DNA of 64,000 bases from an uncultured Acetatifactor sp. (GTDB lineage: Bacteria > Bacillota > Clostridia > Lachnospirales > Lachnospiraceae): the NCBI GenBank assembly GCA_910577665.1, contig CAJTOJ010000019.1, forward strand, positions 6,284 through 70,283, given 5' to 3'. The number at the start of each line of letters is the position of its first letter. Positions within the stretch are counted from its first letter, which is position 1. The notes under the pieces are model-generated. The model made no database searches. It saw nothing but the letters and a program-made list of their open reading frames with translations, and was not told the origin of the DNA. Of the stretch, positions 1 to 7,637 are shown piece after piece. Made by a program: the position numbers and the translations under genes.

Positions 1-1
1 C

Positions 2-223
2 TCCGGCTTCTCCCGGGAGGAGACCCTGGTGGTGGGGGACAGATGGTATACGGATATCGCCTGCGGGATCAACGGCGGTGTGGACACCTGCGTGGTCTAT
101 ACCGGGGAGGCCAGGCCGGAGGAAGCAGCAGATACCCCTTATCCTGCCACTTATGCCTTCTGGAATATAAAAGAATTGTCAGATGCCTGCCGTGGGCAGG
201 GGACTTCTTCCTCACATGGATAA
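2..223 (+). CDS. HAD-IIA family phosphatase, C-terminal part (cut by window edge)
   Basis: Only the last 73 or so residues are present; the reading frame is open from base 2, so the start lies outside the window. The visible part contains VGDRWYTDIACG followed by GVDTCVVYTGEA, the conserved GDR/D motif IV and following strand of NagD-type (subclass IIA) haloacid dehalogenase phosphatases, in which the aspartate pair binds Mg2+. The protein would dephosphorylate a small phosphorylated metabolite in the cytoplasm; the substrate cannot be told. The gene converges with the DegV gene on the other strand. The family is clear, the specific role is not. Confidence 0.8.
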   Translation, partial: SGFSREETLVVGDRWYTDIACGINGGVDTCVVYTGEARPEEAADTPYPATYAFWNIKELSDACRGQGTSSSHG

Positions 224-291
224 GCCGGATAAACGACATATCTTCCCTGTACGCGGTACCACCCATGGCACCCCATTTCCCACCGTCAAAT

Positions 292-319
292 ATAGGGCAT
301 GGCAGCTGCCACGCCCTAT
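292..319. terminator. Inverted repeat between convergent genes, possible bidirectional terminator
   Basis: The 28-base segment starting ATAGGGC and ending GCCCTAT folds into a hairpin of about 12 pairs with one mismatch and an AGCT apex. It lies between the HAD stop and the DegV stop, where both transcripts end. The following bases on the + strand are only moderately T-rich (CTGTTCCTGTTC), so intrinsic termination is likely but not certain. Confidence 0.4.
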
Positions 320-341
320 CTGTTCCTGTTCGAAACGCCTG

Positions 342-1250
342 TCACTCCGGCAGGAGCCCCTTTTCTATGATTCCGAATCCCAGAGGATACGGTCCTGTAT
401 GCACCCCGATGGTGGCACCGATCTGGTAGAGCCCCATTTCCCGGATGCTGTATCCCTTGCTGCGCAGGACTTCCAAGGCATGATCCCGAAAGGCCGCCCC
501 TTCCTCCACATCATATCCATAGCCCACACAGATGCGGAAGCTGTCTATGCCTTTGCCGCTGTCCCGCAGGTATTCCAGCAGAAGTTCCAGGGCTTTTTCC
601 GTGGAACGCTTCCTGCCCCGGCCAATTCCCGAAGGAAAGATTTCTCCCTGTTTCAAGGTGATAATGGGACGGATTCCCAGAATACTGCCTGCCAGGGCCG
701 CCACCTTGCCGATACGCCCACCATGCTGCAGGTACTCCATATTGCCTACCGTGAAGAAGATCCTGCCGCTTCCCTTGATCTCCTCTAAGCGGGACACCGT
801 CTCCTGATAACTTTTTCCACTGTCCCGTAGGGAAGCTGCCTCCAGCACATACAGCCCCTGGAGCACCGTGTCCACGGTGGAATCGATCACTGTGATCTCC
901 GCCTCCGGATACTCCTCCCGGACAAGGTTCCTTGCGTTAGTTGCTGACTGCACGGAACCGCTGAATTTGGCAGTGATGCAGATGCAGATCACCGGAATCC
1001 CCTGCTTCGCATAGGGAAGGAACATATCCACGTAGTCCTGGGCAGAGGGCATGGAGGACTTGGGATACACACCCTTCCTGTCCACCATCTGCTGATAGAA
1101 CTCCCTGACACCGATCTCCACATTTTCCTTCAGATACTTCTGGTCATCAAATGACACATAAAATGGCACCACTGTAATGTTCTTCTCCTGGACAAGCTCC
1201 ACCGGCAGGTCACAGGAGCCATCGCTGATAATATGGAATGTCTCACTCAT
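342..1250 (-). CDS. DegV family fatty-acid-binding protein
   Basis: 302 residues, the normal DegV length. The N-terminus HIISDGSCDLP with the following VVPFYVSFDD is the typical first strand and loop of DegV/FakB proteins, which hold a fatty acid in a cleft and, in Gram-positives, present it to a kinase such as FakA for phosphorylation and phospholipid synthesis. The region SSMPSAQDY matches the conserved TSQPS-type segment contacting the carboxylate, and the C-terminal IGVHTGPYPLGFG is the characteristic family end. A modest AAAGGG ribosome site precedes the ATG. No FakA homologue is in this window. Family confident; lipid partner unknown. Confidence 0.9.
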   Translation of the reverse strand: MSETFHIISDGSCDLPVELVQEKNITVVPFYVSFDDQKYLKENVEIGVREFYQQMVDRKGVYPKSSMPSAQDYVDMFLPYAKQGIPVICICITAKFSGSVQSATNARNLVREEYPEAEITVIDSTVDTVLQGLYVLEAASLRDSGKSYQETVSRLEEIKGSGRIFFTVGNMEYLQHGGRIGKVAALAGSILGIRPIITLKQGEIFPSGIGRGRKRSTEKALELLLEYLRDSGKGIDSFRICVGYGYDVEEGAAFRDHALEVLRSKGYSIREMGLYQIGATIGVHTGPYPLGFGIIEKGLLPE

Positions 1251-1427
1251 ACCTGTAATCCCTTTCGCTCTCGTATGGTTGTGAGGACTGCCAGATGGAA
1301 GACAGCCCCTGCTTTGCTATATAGGATACCACGTATGAGGGGAAATGGCAACCTGTTTTGTAGTTTCGCATTCCGTTTTATGACTCTTTCCGCCGCTTAT
1401 CATGGTTTTTATAACCACATGGCATCT

Positions 1428-2330
1428 TCACCCATCTTCTCTGTATGCACCGGGAGTCATTCCGGTATGCCGTCTGAACATATCATAAAAATGCTTCCTG
1501 CTGTGAAATCCCACCTCCAGTCCCACCTCCTCCACAGACAGTTCCGTCTCCTTCAGCAGCTTCACCGCCTGGTTCACCCGGAGAATATTCACATAGTCTG
1601 TGAAGGAAATAGCAAAAGTCTCCTTGAACAGCCTGCTTAAATAGCTGGCGTTGTAAGAGCTGGTCCGGGCCAGTTCATCCAGTGTGACAGTGGCATAATG
1701 CTTCGACAGATATTCCAGCAGGGGCGTGATGGCCCGCCGGTGCCTGACCTGCGTCTGATGCCTGTCTTGAAACCGGAGCAGACTGATGCAGAGTCTTTCG
1801 ACACTGCCCTGCACCATTAGCGGATAATAGTTCTCCCGCCTCTCCAGTTCCAACAACAGATCCTCGTAGATACTCTCCACCTCCAGCAGCGCCCTGCCCA
1901 TCAGGTGCAGGGCGGGCGCAAACCGGTCTGTGGGCAGGGTACTTTTGTCCTGCAGAAATGCGCAGGATATGATACAGTTGTAGATCATCAGATCCTCCAG
2001 GGGAAAATTGGCATGTACCTGTCCTGGACGGACACAGAAGATATCACCCTTCTGCAGGATATAATTTGTGCCCTCCAGAAAAGCCACCCCCCGGCCACTG
2101 TATACATAGAACAATTCCAGGAAATCCACATGGGTATGCAGACGTTCCGGCTCATAGGAATCCAGAAAGATTTCCGATGGCTTTTTTTGTCCCTCCCTGA
2201 CCCAGAGACTGGCAGGACTTTTCCTGCCCTTTGGGAGGAAATCCCTGCAGGCCCAGACCAGATCCTTCCCGGCCCATTCTTCCATATGGTAATGCGGCAT
2301 TTCCACCTGTGCATTCTCCTGCTTTTCCAT
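1428..2330 (-). CDS. AraC family transcriptional regulator with N-terminal cupin
   Basis: 300 residues. Residues about 55-125 (PERLHTHVDFLELFYVYSGRG onwards) form a cupin-type ligand-sensing domain, and residues about 200-298 contain two helix-turn-helix motifs ending in the AraC signature EVGFHSRKHFYDMFRRHTGMTPGAYR. The ATG has a GGAAGGGATCAC leader. The gene is divergent from the ADP-ribosylglycohydrolase-family gene across 144 bp, and that gene has a good -10 but no good -35. This fits activation by this regulator (inference). The inducer is probably a sugar or glycoside, not identifiable from sequence. Confidence 0.88.
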   Translation of the reverse strand: MEKQENAQVEMPHYHMEEWAGKDLVWACRDFLPKGRKSPASLWVREGQKKPSEIFLDSYEPERLHTHVDFLELFYVYSGRGVAFLEGTNYILQKGDIFCVRPGQVHANFPLEDLMIYNCIISCAFLQDKSTLPTDRFAPALHLMGRALLEVESIYEDLLLELERRENYYPLMVQGSVERLCISLLRFQDRHQTQVRHRRAITPLLEYLSKHYATVTLDELARTSSYNASYLSRLFKETFAISFTDYVNILRVNQAVKLLKETELSVEEVGLEVGFHSRKHFYDMFRRHTGMTPGAYREDG

Positions 2331-2398
2331 GTGATCCCTTCCCTATGACTCCTGTACAAAGCCCTCAGATCCAAAAAAGCAATACAAAGCAGTCAACT

Positions 2399-2443
2399 GA
2401 CAATATTGTCTGCAGGCCCGCTTTCCGTTATCCTTACTATAAT
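2399..2443 (+). promoter_or_regulatory. Palindromic operator candidate and -10 of the 2475 gene
   Basis: A perfect 12-bp palindrome GACAATATTGTC lies at 2399-2410, and a consensus TATAAT at 2438-2443, about 32 bp before the ATG of the ADP-ribosylglycohydrolase-family gene. The bases 17 bp upstream of the -10 (GGCCCG) are far from a -35 consensus. A weak -35 plus an upstream palindrome is the usual layout of an activator-dependent promoter. The palindrome could equally serve the divergent AraC gene. Confidence 0.5.
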
Positions 2444-2474
2444 ATAAAGATCCGATAGAGGAAAGGAGAATTTT

Positions 2475-4034
2475 ATGGAACTGAACGCGAAAATGCTCTA
2501 CGACAAGATTCAGGGATGCTGGAACGGGAAAAATATTGGTGGAGTCCTGGGCGCCCCGCTGGAAGGGAAAAGAGGTGTCTTCGATGTGCAATCCTATCTG
2601 CAACAGGACATGGACGGCAATCCCCCCCCCAATGACGACCTGGACCTACAGCTTGTGTGGCTGGCCGCCGCAGAGAAATACGGCCAGCAGCTGACGCCGG
2701 AAATCCTGGGAGAATACTGGCTCACTTTCATCACCCCCCATTGGAACGAATACGGCAGGGGAAAAGCCAATATGGTCAGCGGCCTGGTCCCACCTTTGAG
2801 TGGTCATGTAGAGAATACCTATCACAACAGCTGCGGCTGCTTCATCCGCAGTGAGATCTGGGCCTGTCTGTGTCCGGGCAATCCCGCCCTGGCTGTGAAA
2901 TACGCCTACCGGGACGGGGTCATAGACCACAGTGAAGACGGACTCTACGGGGAACTATTCTGTGCTGCCCTGGAAAGCGCTGCTTTCGTGGAATCTGACA
3001 GGGACACCCTGGTGAAAACCGGCCTTTCTTACATTCCAGAAAACTGTCTCGTGGCCCGGGCCGTGAAGCTGGCACAGGAATGCTATCAGCAGGGGCTGAC
3101 CTGGCAGGAAGCCCGAAAGCGCATGATGCAGGAAGTACCCGGCACCTTCGGCATCCAGGGCAGCACCGATGGCAATACGGAGGGCTTCCCCACCTCCCCT
3201 GCAGGCAATGATGCCCCGAACAATATCGGTCTTATGATGATTGGCTGGCTATACGGAAAAAATGATTTCGGAAAGAGTCTGTGTATCGCCGTGGGCTGTG
3301 GTGAGGATACAGACTGTACGGCAGGTACCCTGGGCGCCATCCTGGGAATCATCCAGGGCAGCAGCAGACTGCCCCAGGAGTGGCTGCATCCCATCCAGGA
3401 CAAGATCAATACCCTCTGTATCGAGAAGACAAAAGCTCATCTTCTGAACGGGATCCCCGGCACGGTGACAGAACTTTCAGACCGGATTCTGCAGACCATT
3501 CCCCGGTTCCTGTACAGGGATATGTGTGAAATACTGCCGGAGGGAGGATACCGGGTGTTCTCCCAGGAGCCTCTGGCCTGCACCGCCCGGAGGACCAACT
3601 ATGTGCCAGGCATAGGCGGGGTAGGGGATACCCAGGACAGGAATCCGGTTTTTCATGAAAATTTCAGCCCCTTGACAATCCGCAAGGATCATCACATGTT
3701 CCGGCTGTACCTGGAACACCCCCAGGGCGTTTTCCTCCAGAACGACAGACAGCTGTCTCTGCGGCTCACAGTAGAAGCCACAGCCTTCAGCTGTCAGCAA
3801 TGGATCCATGTCAGAATATACGCCCCTGACTTCCTGGCAGTCAGCCCTGGACGGGCCATGAGCCTGCCACTGCACAATACCATGCAGACGCCTTCCGTGG
3901 TAGAACTGGCCTTATCCGCCCAGAACCTTCCCTTAGGGGAACCACCTGCCGGGGAGGTGGACGTACTGATAGAAGTCTCCCTGACCGGACGACACAGCTA
4001 TGAGGTTGTTAAGACAAGACTGTATATGAGATAA
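2475..4034 (+). CDS. ADP-ribosylglycohydrolase family protein with C-terminal extension
   Basis: 519 residues, clearly longer than the usual 300-residue fold. The N-terminus KIQGCWNGKNIGGVLGAPLEG is typical of the family start. The acidic clusters NDDLD (residues 53-57) and CGEDTDCTAGTLGA (about 277-290) match the two Mg2+-binding sites of ADP-ribosyl hydrolases. Residues about 350-519 form an additional, beta-rich-looking segment I do not recognise. The start has the strong site AGGAG eight bases before ATG. The genetic setting, divergent from an AraC sensor and beside a sugar operon, suggests hydrolysis of an N- or O-glycosidic bond in a nutrient (ribosyl compound or glycoside) rather than removal of ADP-ribose from protein; that is inference. 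Confidence 0.85.
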   Translation: MELNAKMLYDKIQGCWNGKNIGGVLGAPLEGKRGVFDVQSYLQQDMDGNPPPNDDLDLQLVWLAAAEKYGQQLTPEILGEYWLTFITPHWNEYGRGKANMVSGLVPPLSGHVENTYHNSCGCFIRSEIWACLCPGNPALAVKYAYRDGVIDHSEDGLYGELFCAALESAAFVESDRDTLVKTGLSYIPENCLVARAVKLAQECYQQGLTWQEARKRMMQEVPGTFGIQGSTDGNTEGFPTSPAGNDAPNNIGLMMIGWLYGKNDFGKSLCIAVGCGEDTDCTAGTLGAILGIIQGSSRLPQEWLHPIQDKINTLCIEKTKAHLLNGIPGTVTELSDRILQTIPRFLYRDMCEILPEGGYRVFSQEPLACTARRTNYVPGIGGVGDTQDRNPVFHENFSPLTIRKDHHMFRLYLEHPQGVFLQNDRQLSLRLTVEATAFSCQQWIHVRIYAPDFLAVSPGRAMSLPLHNTMQTPSVVELALSAQNLPLGEPPAGEVDVLIEVSLTGRHSYEVVKTRLYMR

Positions 4035-4076
4035 CGATGGATTTCCTTTTTGTTCATGCTAATGTCATGATGTCGG

Positions 4077-4233
4077 AGGCAAAAGTTTTTTGCCCCCTGA
4101 TGCCTACGGATTGCTTCGCATTTCATGCTCCCGCAATCCTAAAAACATTCAAAATCCGCCCTATCGGGCTACTTTTTCATGTTTTTGCGGGTTCCAAAGT
4201 CATGTATCGACATGCAAGCATGTCATACATGAC
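4077..4233. repeat. Intergenic region with three hairpins between convergent genes
   Basis: Between the stop codons at 4034 and 4249 there is no gene but three foldable segments. AGGCAAAA/TTTTGCCC lies around 4077-4096. GCCC-TATC-GGGC at 4158-4169 is followed by TACTTTTT and may terminate the + transcript. At 4199-4233 a long stem pairs GTCATGTA with TACATGAC and GACATGC with GCATGTC. The composite looks like a dispersed clostridial intergenic repeat rather than unique DNA, but only one copy was seen here. Confidence 0.45.
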
Positions 4234-4248
4234 CTTCTGACCCTGGCA

Positions 4249-5703
4249 TCATGTCATCTTCACTGCCCGCCTCCAGGCAGCATATTTTTCCTCCCTGGTC
4301 TCTTGGGGCATAGCCGGTTCATACTGTCTGTATTGCATGCCGGCAAAAAGCTTTTCCTTCTGGTAGAGGCCGGCACGGATGCCTGCCAGGTAAGCTGCCC
4401 CGATGGCAGACAGTTCCTCCTGGCCGGACACATGGACCGTCACCTCTGCCAGATCGCTCTGTACCTGCATCAGATAGGCATTACCCGTAGGGCCGCCGTC
4501 CACACGCAGGCTCCCAAGCTGGCAGCCGCTGTCCTGTTCCATGGCTTTCAGCACATCTGTGATCTGGAAGGCAATGCTGTCTAAGGCTGCCCTGACGATC
4601 TCCCTCCGTCCCGTGGTGCGGCTCATGCCCGTAAGCAGTGCCCTGGCTTCGTCCTTCCAATAAGGGGCGGACAACCCCGTAAAGGCAGGTACAAGGATCG
4701 TCTGGTCTGCCGGATTCGCCCTAAGGGCCAGGTCTTCCGTCTCCCTGGGGGATGTGATCAGTCCCATGTCCTCTTTCAGCCAGGTAACCACGGCACCGGT
4801 GTAATTGATATTTCCTTCCAGCACGTATTCCACCTGGCCTCCGATTCCCCAGGCCAGGGAGGTGGCCAGGCCATGTCTGCTTGGGACGAATTCCCTGCCT
4901 ATGTGCATCATCACTGAGGAACCGGTGCCATAGGTGGCCTTCACCATACCGCTTTCGTGGCATCCCTGGCCGAACAGGGCGCCGTGGGAATCCCCCAGCA
5001 CTGCCGTGATGGGAATCTTCTCCTCCAGGTATCCCCCGAAATCCGTATAGCCGAAGCAACTGTCGCTGTCACAGACTTCCGGCAAAGACTCCATAGGCAC
5101 CCCGAACAGGTCGCACAGTTCCCGGTCCCAGGCCAGCTTGTGGAGATCAAAAAGCTGGGTCCGGGAGGCGTTAGAGTAGTCCGTCTTGAAAGCCTCCCCT
5201 TCTGTAAGCCTGTACACCAGCCAACAGTCTATGGTACCGAAATGCAGTCTGGTCCCCTTGGGTGCCTGGGGAACGGCATGTTCCATGAGCCAGGCCATCT
5301 TGGCGGCGGGAAAATAGGCGGAAAGGGGAAGTCCCGTCTTCCCATAGATCTCCCCCCCATGTTCCTGTAACCGCTCTGCAATGTGCCAGGCCCTGCTGCA
5401 CTGCCACACCACCGCATGAGCCAGGGGCTTCCCCCCCTGGTCCCAGCACAGGGTGGTCTCCCGTTGGTTGCTGATGCCCACGGCCTGGATCTGTTCCTTC
5501 GGAATTCCCGCTGCCTCCACCACCTGTCTGGCAGATTGCAACACATTTCCATAGATTTCCTCCGGGTCATGGGAGACCCATCCCTGTTCATTTACGATCT
5601 GCCTGTGGGGCACGTCTGCCCGCTTTACAATCGCCCCCTCTTCATCAAAGAGGATGGCCTTGGTTCCCTGGGTACTCTGGTCAATGCCAATGATATATTT
5701 CAT
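4249..5703 (-). CDS. FGGY family carbohydrate kinase (ketose kinase candidate)
   Basis: 484 residues, full length for the family. The N-terminal FGGY domain (about 1-245) opens with IGIDQSTQGTKAILFD, the phosphate-1 loop; VGISNQRETT and the catalytic-region GDSHGALFGQG are present, and the C-terminal ATP domain has RVDGGPTGNAYLMQ. It is the last gene of a leftward operon after a sugar isomerase and both transketolase subunits (25 bp gap). The fold resembles glycerol kinase, but a ketose made by the isomerase is a more likely substrate. By analogy to the known D-apiose pathway it could phosphorylate D-apulose to apulose 4-phosphate; this is inference from gene order only. Confidence 0.88.
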   Translation of the reverse strand: MKYIIGIDQSTQGTKAILFDEEGAIVKRADVPHRQIVNEQGWVSHDPEEIYGNVLQSARQVVEAAGIPKEQIQAVGISNQRETTLCWDQGGKPLAHAVVWQCSRAWHIAERLQEHGGEIYGKTGLPLSAYFPAAKMAWLMEHAVPQAPKGTRLHFGTIDCWLVYRLTEGEAFKTDYSNASRTQLFDLHKLAWDRELCDLFGVPMESLPEVCDSDSCFGYTDFGGYLEEKIPITAVLGDSHGALFGQGCHESGMVKATYGTGSSVMMHIGREFVPSRHGLATSLAWGIGGQVEYVLEGNINYTGAVVTWLKEDMGLITSPRETEDLALRANPADQTILVPAFTGLSAPYWKDEARALLTGMSRTTGRREIVRAALDSIAFQITDVLKAMEQDSGCQLGSLRVDGGPTGNAYLMQVQSDLAEVTVHVSGQEELSAIGAAYLAGIRAGLYQKEKLFAGMQYRQYEPAMPQETREEKYAAWRRAVKMT

Positions 5704-5727
5704 AGGACACCCTTCTTTCTCCTGCCT

Positions 5728-6657
5728 CTATCCCAAAACACCCTGGACCGCTGCTGCGATTCCCTTGGCATCCAACCCATAATGGGCGAAAATCTCCCGG
5801 TTGGTGCCGCCGATCATATGGCCGTCCGGCAGGGACAGGTTCACTACCTTCCTGGGGCATTCCGCTGCTATGGCCTGGGCCACGATACTGCCCAGGCCGC
5901 CGTAGGGGGAGTGCTCTTCCACCGTCACCACAGCTTTCACTTTTCCGGCCGCTGCCAGAAGGGTCTCTGTGTCCAGGGGCTTTACACAATACATGTCCAG
6001 CAACCCTGCGCGGGTTCCTGCCTCCTTAAGGGCCTTCGCTGCCTCCAGGGCTTCGGGTACCATCTCCCCGCAGGCCACCAGCAGCACATCCTCCCCCTCC
6101 ATAAGCACATTGGCCTTATTCAAGGCAAAGGACATATTTTCTCCATAGACATCCTCCGTGGCAGACCGGCTGACCCGCACATAAGCCGGCAGGTCGTCCT
6201 GCAGCAGTTCCCGGATCAGGCAGGCCGTCTGGAACCGGTCACTGGGCAGGTATACCCGCATGTCCGGCAGGCTGGCAAAGGCCGCAATATCCTGGCAGGA
6301 ATGATGGGTCATCCCCAGGGCGCCGTAACTGACGCCGCCGCTGATGCCGATGAGGGTCACATTGGTCCGGGAATAGGCGATATCCACCTTGGCCTGCTCA
6401 TAGCTCCTGGTGGAGAGGAAACAGGCCGGGGAAGCTGCAAACACTTTTTTCCCACAGGAGGCAAGACCGGCAGATACAGTGACCAGGTTCTGCTCTGCGA
6501 TCCCCATCTCCACGAACTGTTCCGGGAACTGGTCTGCAAAGGCAGACAGGGAAGCGGAACCCCTGGAGTCCGAGCACACCACCACAATATCCCTGTCTGT
6601 CCGGGCTGCGGCCAGCAGTGTATCGCAGATTGCCTGACGATTGGTTATGGTATTCAT
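5728..6657 (-). CDS. Transketolase, C-terminal (pyrimidine-binding) subunit
   Basis: 309 residues from the ATG at 6657, which overlaps the TGA of the upstream subunit in an ATGA arrangement; an ORF start further upstream would lie inside that gene and is not chosen. The Pyr domain has the GIAEQN motif (VEMGIAEQNLVTVSAGLA), whose glutamate activates thiamine diphosphate, and the C-terminal domain carries VVTVEEHSPYGGLGS and ends in HYGLDAKGI. With the upstream subunit it forms one thiamine-dependent ketol-transfer enzyme, as in other bacteria with split transketolases. It moves a two-carbon unit between sugar phosphates; operon context points to a specialised donor ketose phosphate. Confidence 0.93.
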   Translation of the reverse strand: MNTITNRQAICDTLLAAARTDRDIVVVCSDSRGSASLSAFADQFPEQFVEMGIAEQNLVTVSAGLASCGKKVFAASPACFLSTRSYEQAKVDIAYSRTNVTLIGISGGVSYGALGMTHHSCQDIAAFASLPDMRVYLPSDRFQTACLIRELLQDDLPAYVRVSRSATEDVYGENMSFALNKANVLMEGEDVLLVACGEMVPEALEAAKALKEAGTRAGLLDMYCVKPLDTETLLAAAGKVKAVVTVEEHSPYGGLGSIVAQAIAAECPRKVVNLSLPDGHMIGGTNREIFAHYGLDAKGIAAAVQGVLG

Positions 6658-7472
6658 GCCAGCACCTCCTCTAACTCTTTCACTGCCTGTTCGTACTGTG
6701 CAGGCGTCATCACCCCGTGGTGCCATCCTTTGTTATCCTCCATAAAGGAGACACCCTTGCCCTTCACCGTATGGGCAATCACCACGCTAGGGCGTCCCTT
6801 GACCTGGGAGGCCTGGGCATAGGCTTCTGCCAGCTGCCCACAGTCATTGCCGTCTTCCACCTGGATCACATGCCAGCCAAAGGAACAAAACTTCTCCCCC
6901 AGGTCATCGCTGCACATGACTTCCCTGGTAGGGCCGCTGATCTGCAGACGGTTCAGGTCCACGGTGGCACAGAGATTGTCCAGCTTGTAGTGGGCCGCTG
7001 CCATCATGGCTTCATAGTTGGAACCTTCGGCCATCTCACCGTCCCCCAGCACCACATAGGTGCGGTAGTCCTTTTTATCCATCTTCGCCGCCAGGGCACA
7101 CCCCACCCCCAGGGCCAGGCCATGTCCCAGGGATCCGGAATTCATCTCAATACCCGGCACATCCGTGTTGGGATGGCCGATAAACTTAGAGCCGAAGGCG
7201 CTGAAAGTCTCTATGGCCTCCTGCTTATCGAAAAAACCCTTCTCCCCCAGCACCATATACAGGGCATCCACACAGTGGCCCTTGCTCAGGAAAAAGCGGT
7301 CCCTGTCCGGGGAAGTCCAGTTTTCCGGGGACACATCCATCACCTGGAAATACAATACCGTCAATATGTCCATGACACTTAAGTCGCCGCCCACATGGCC
7401 TGCCTTGGAGAGATAGACCTCCTCGATCACATCCCGGCGCAGGCTGTAGGCTTTCCTAGTCAGTTCATCCAT
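6654..7472 (-). CDS. Transketolase, N-terminal (thiamine diphosphate-binding) subunit
   Basis: 272 residues. The ThDP-binding motif GDG-x(n)-N is visible as LGDGEMAEGSNYEAMMAAAHYKLDNL, and the substrate-side elements GHVGGDLS, FLSKGH and GSLGHGLALGVG are intact. It is translationally coupled to the C-terminal subunit by a four-base overlap. The gene follows the isomerase by 165 bp, a gap occupied by a hairpin-forming repeat. The pair is probably not the housekeeping transketolase, because it sits in a LacI-controlled sugar operon; this is inferred. Confidence 0.93.
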   Translation of the reverse strand: MDELTRKAYSLRRDVIEEVYLSKAGHVGGDLSVMDILTVLYFQVMDVSPENWTSPDRDRFFLSKGHCVDALYMVLGEKGFFDKQEAIETFSAFGSKFIGHPNTDVPGIEMNSGSLGHGLALGVGCALAAKMDKKDYRTYVVLGDGEMAEGSNYEAMMAAAHYKLDNLCATVDLNRLQISGPTREVMCSDDLGEKFCSFGWHVIQVEDGNDCGQLAEAYAQASQVKGRPSVVIAHTVKGKGVSFMEDNKGWHHGVMTPAQYEQAVKELEEVLA

Positions 7473-7539
7473 TTTTACACCCCGTATACGCTTCAGTGCG
7501 CATTTTTATTCCATATTTGATGCGTCTATTTTCAAATTT

Positions 7540-7607
7540 CCCAACATGCCAGCAAAACTGTCAGTATCATCTATGCTGTCAGTGCCAGCTTTTCTAGCAC
7601 TGACAGC
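7540..7607. repeat. Dispersed intercistronic repeat, copy 1 (hairpin)
   Basis: Contains CCCAACATGCCAGCA (7540-7554) and GTCAGTGCCAG (7578-7588), both found identically at 36513-36527 and 36577-36587. The second block begins a perfect 11-bp stem, GCTGTCAGTGC (7575-7585) with GCACTGACAGC (7597-7607), loop 11 bases. It lies between isomerase and transketolase cistrons of one operon, without a T-run, so it may affect mRNA processing or relative expression rather than stop transcription. Confidence 0.6.
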
Positions 7608-7637
7608 GGATGCATTTGCGGCAGGCATTCCCCTGCC

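Noticed and set aside
5383..6822. 479-codon frame opposite the kinase and transketolase genes
   Set aside because: Lies antisense to well-supported genes with clear motifs; composition rich in His/Gln/Pro is that of an antisense shadow.
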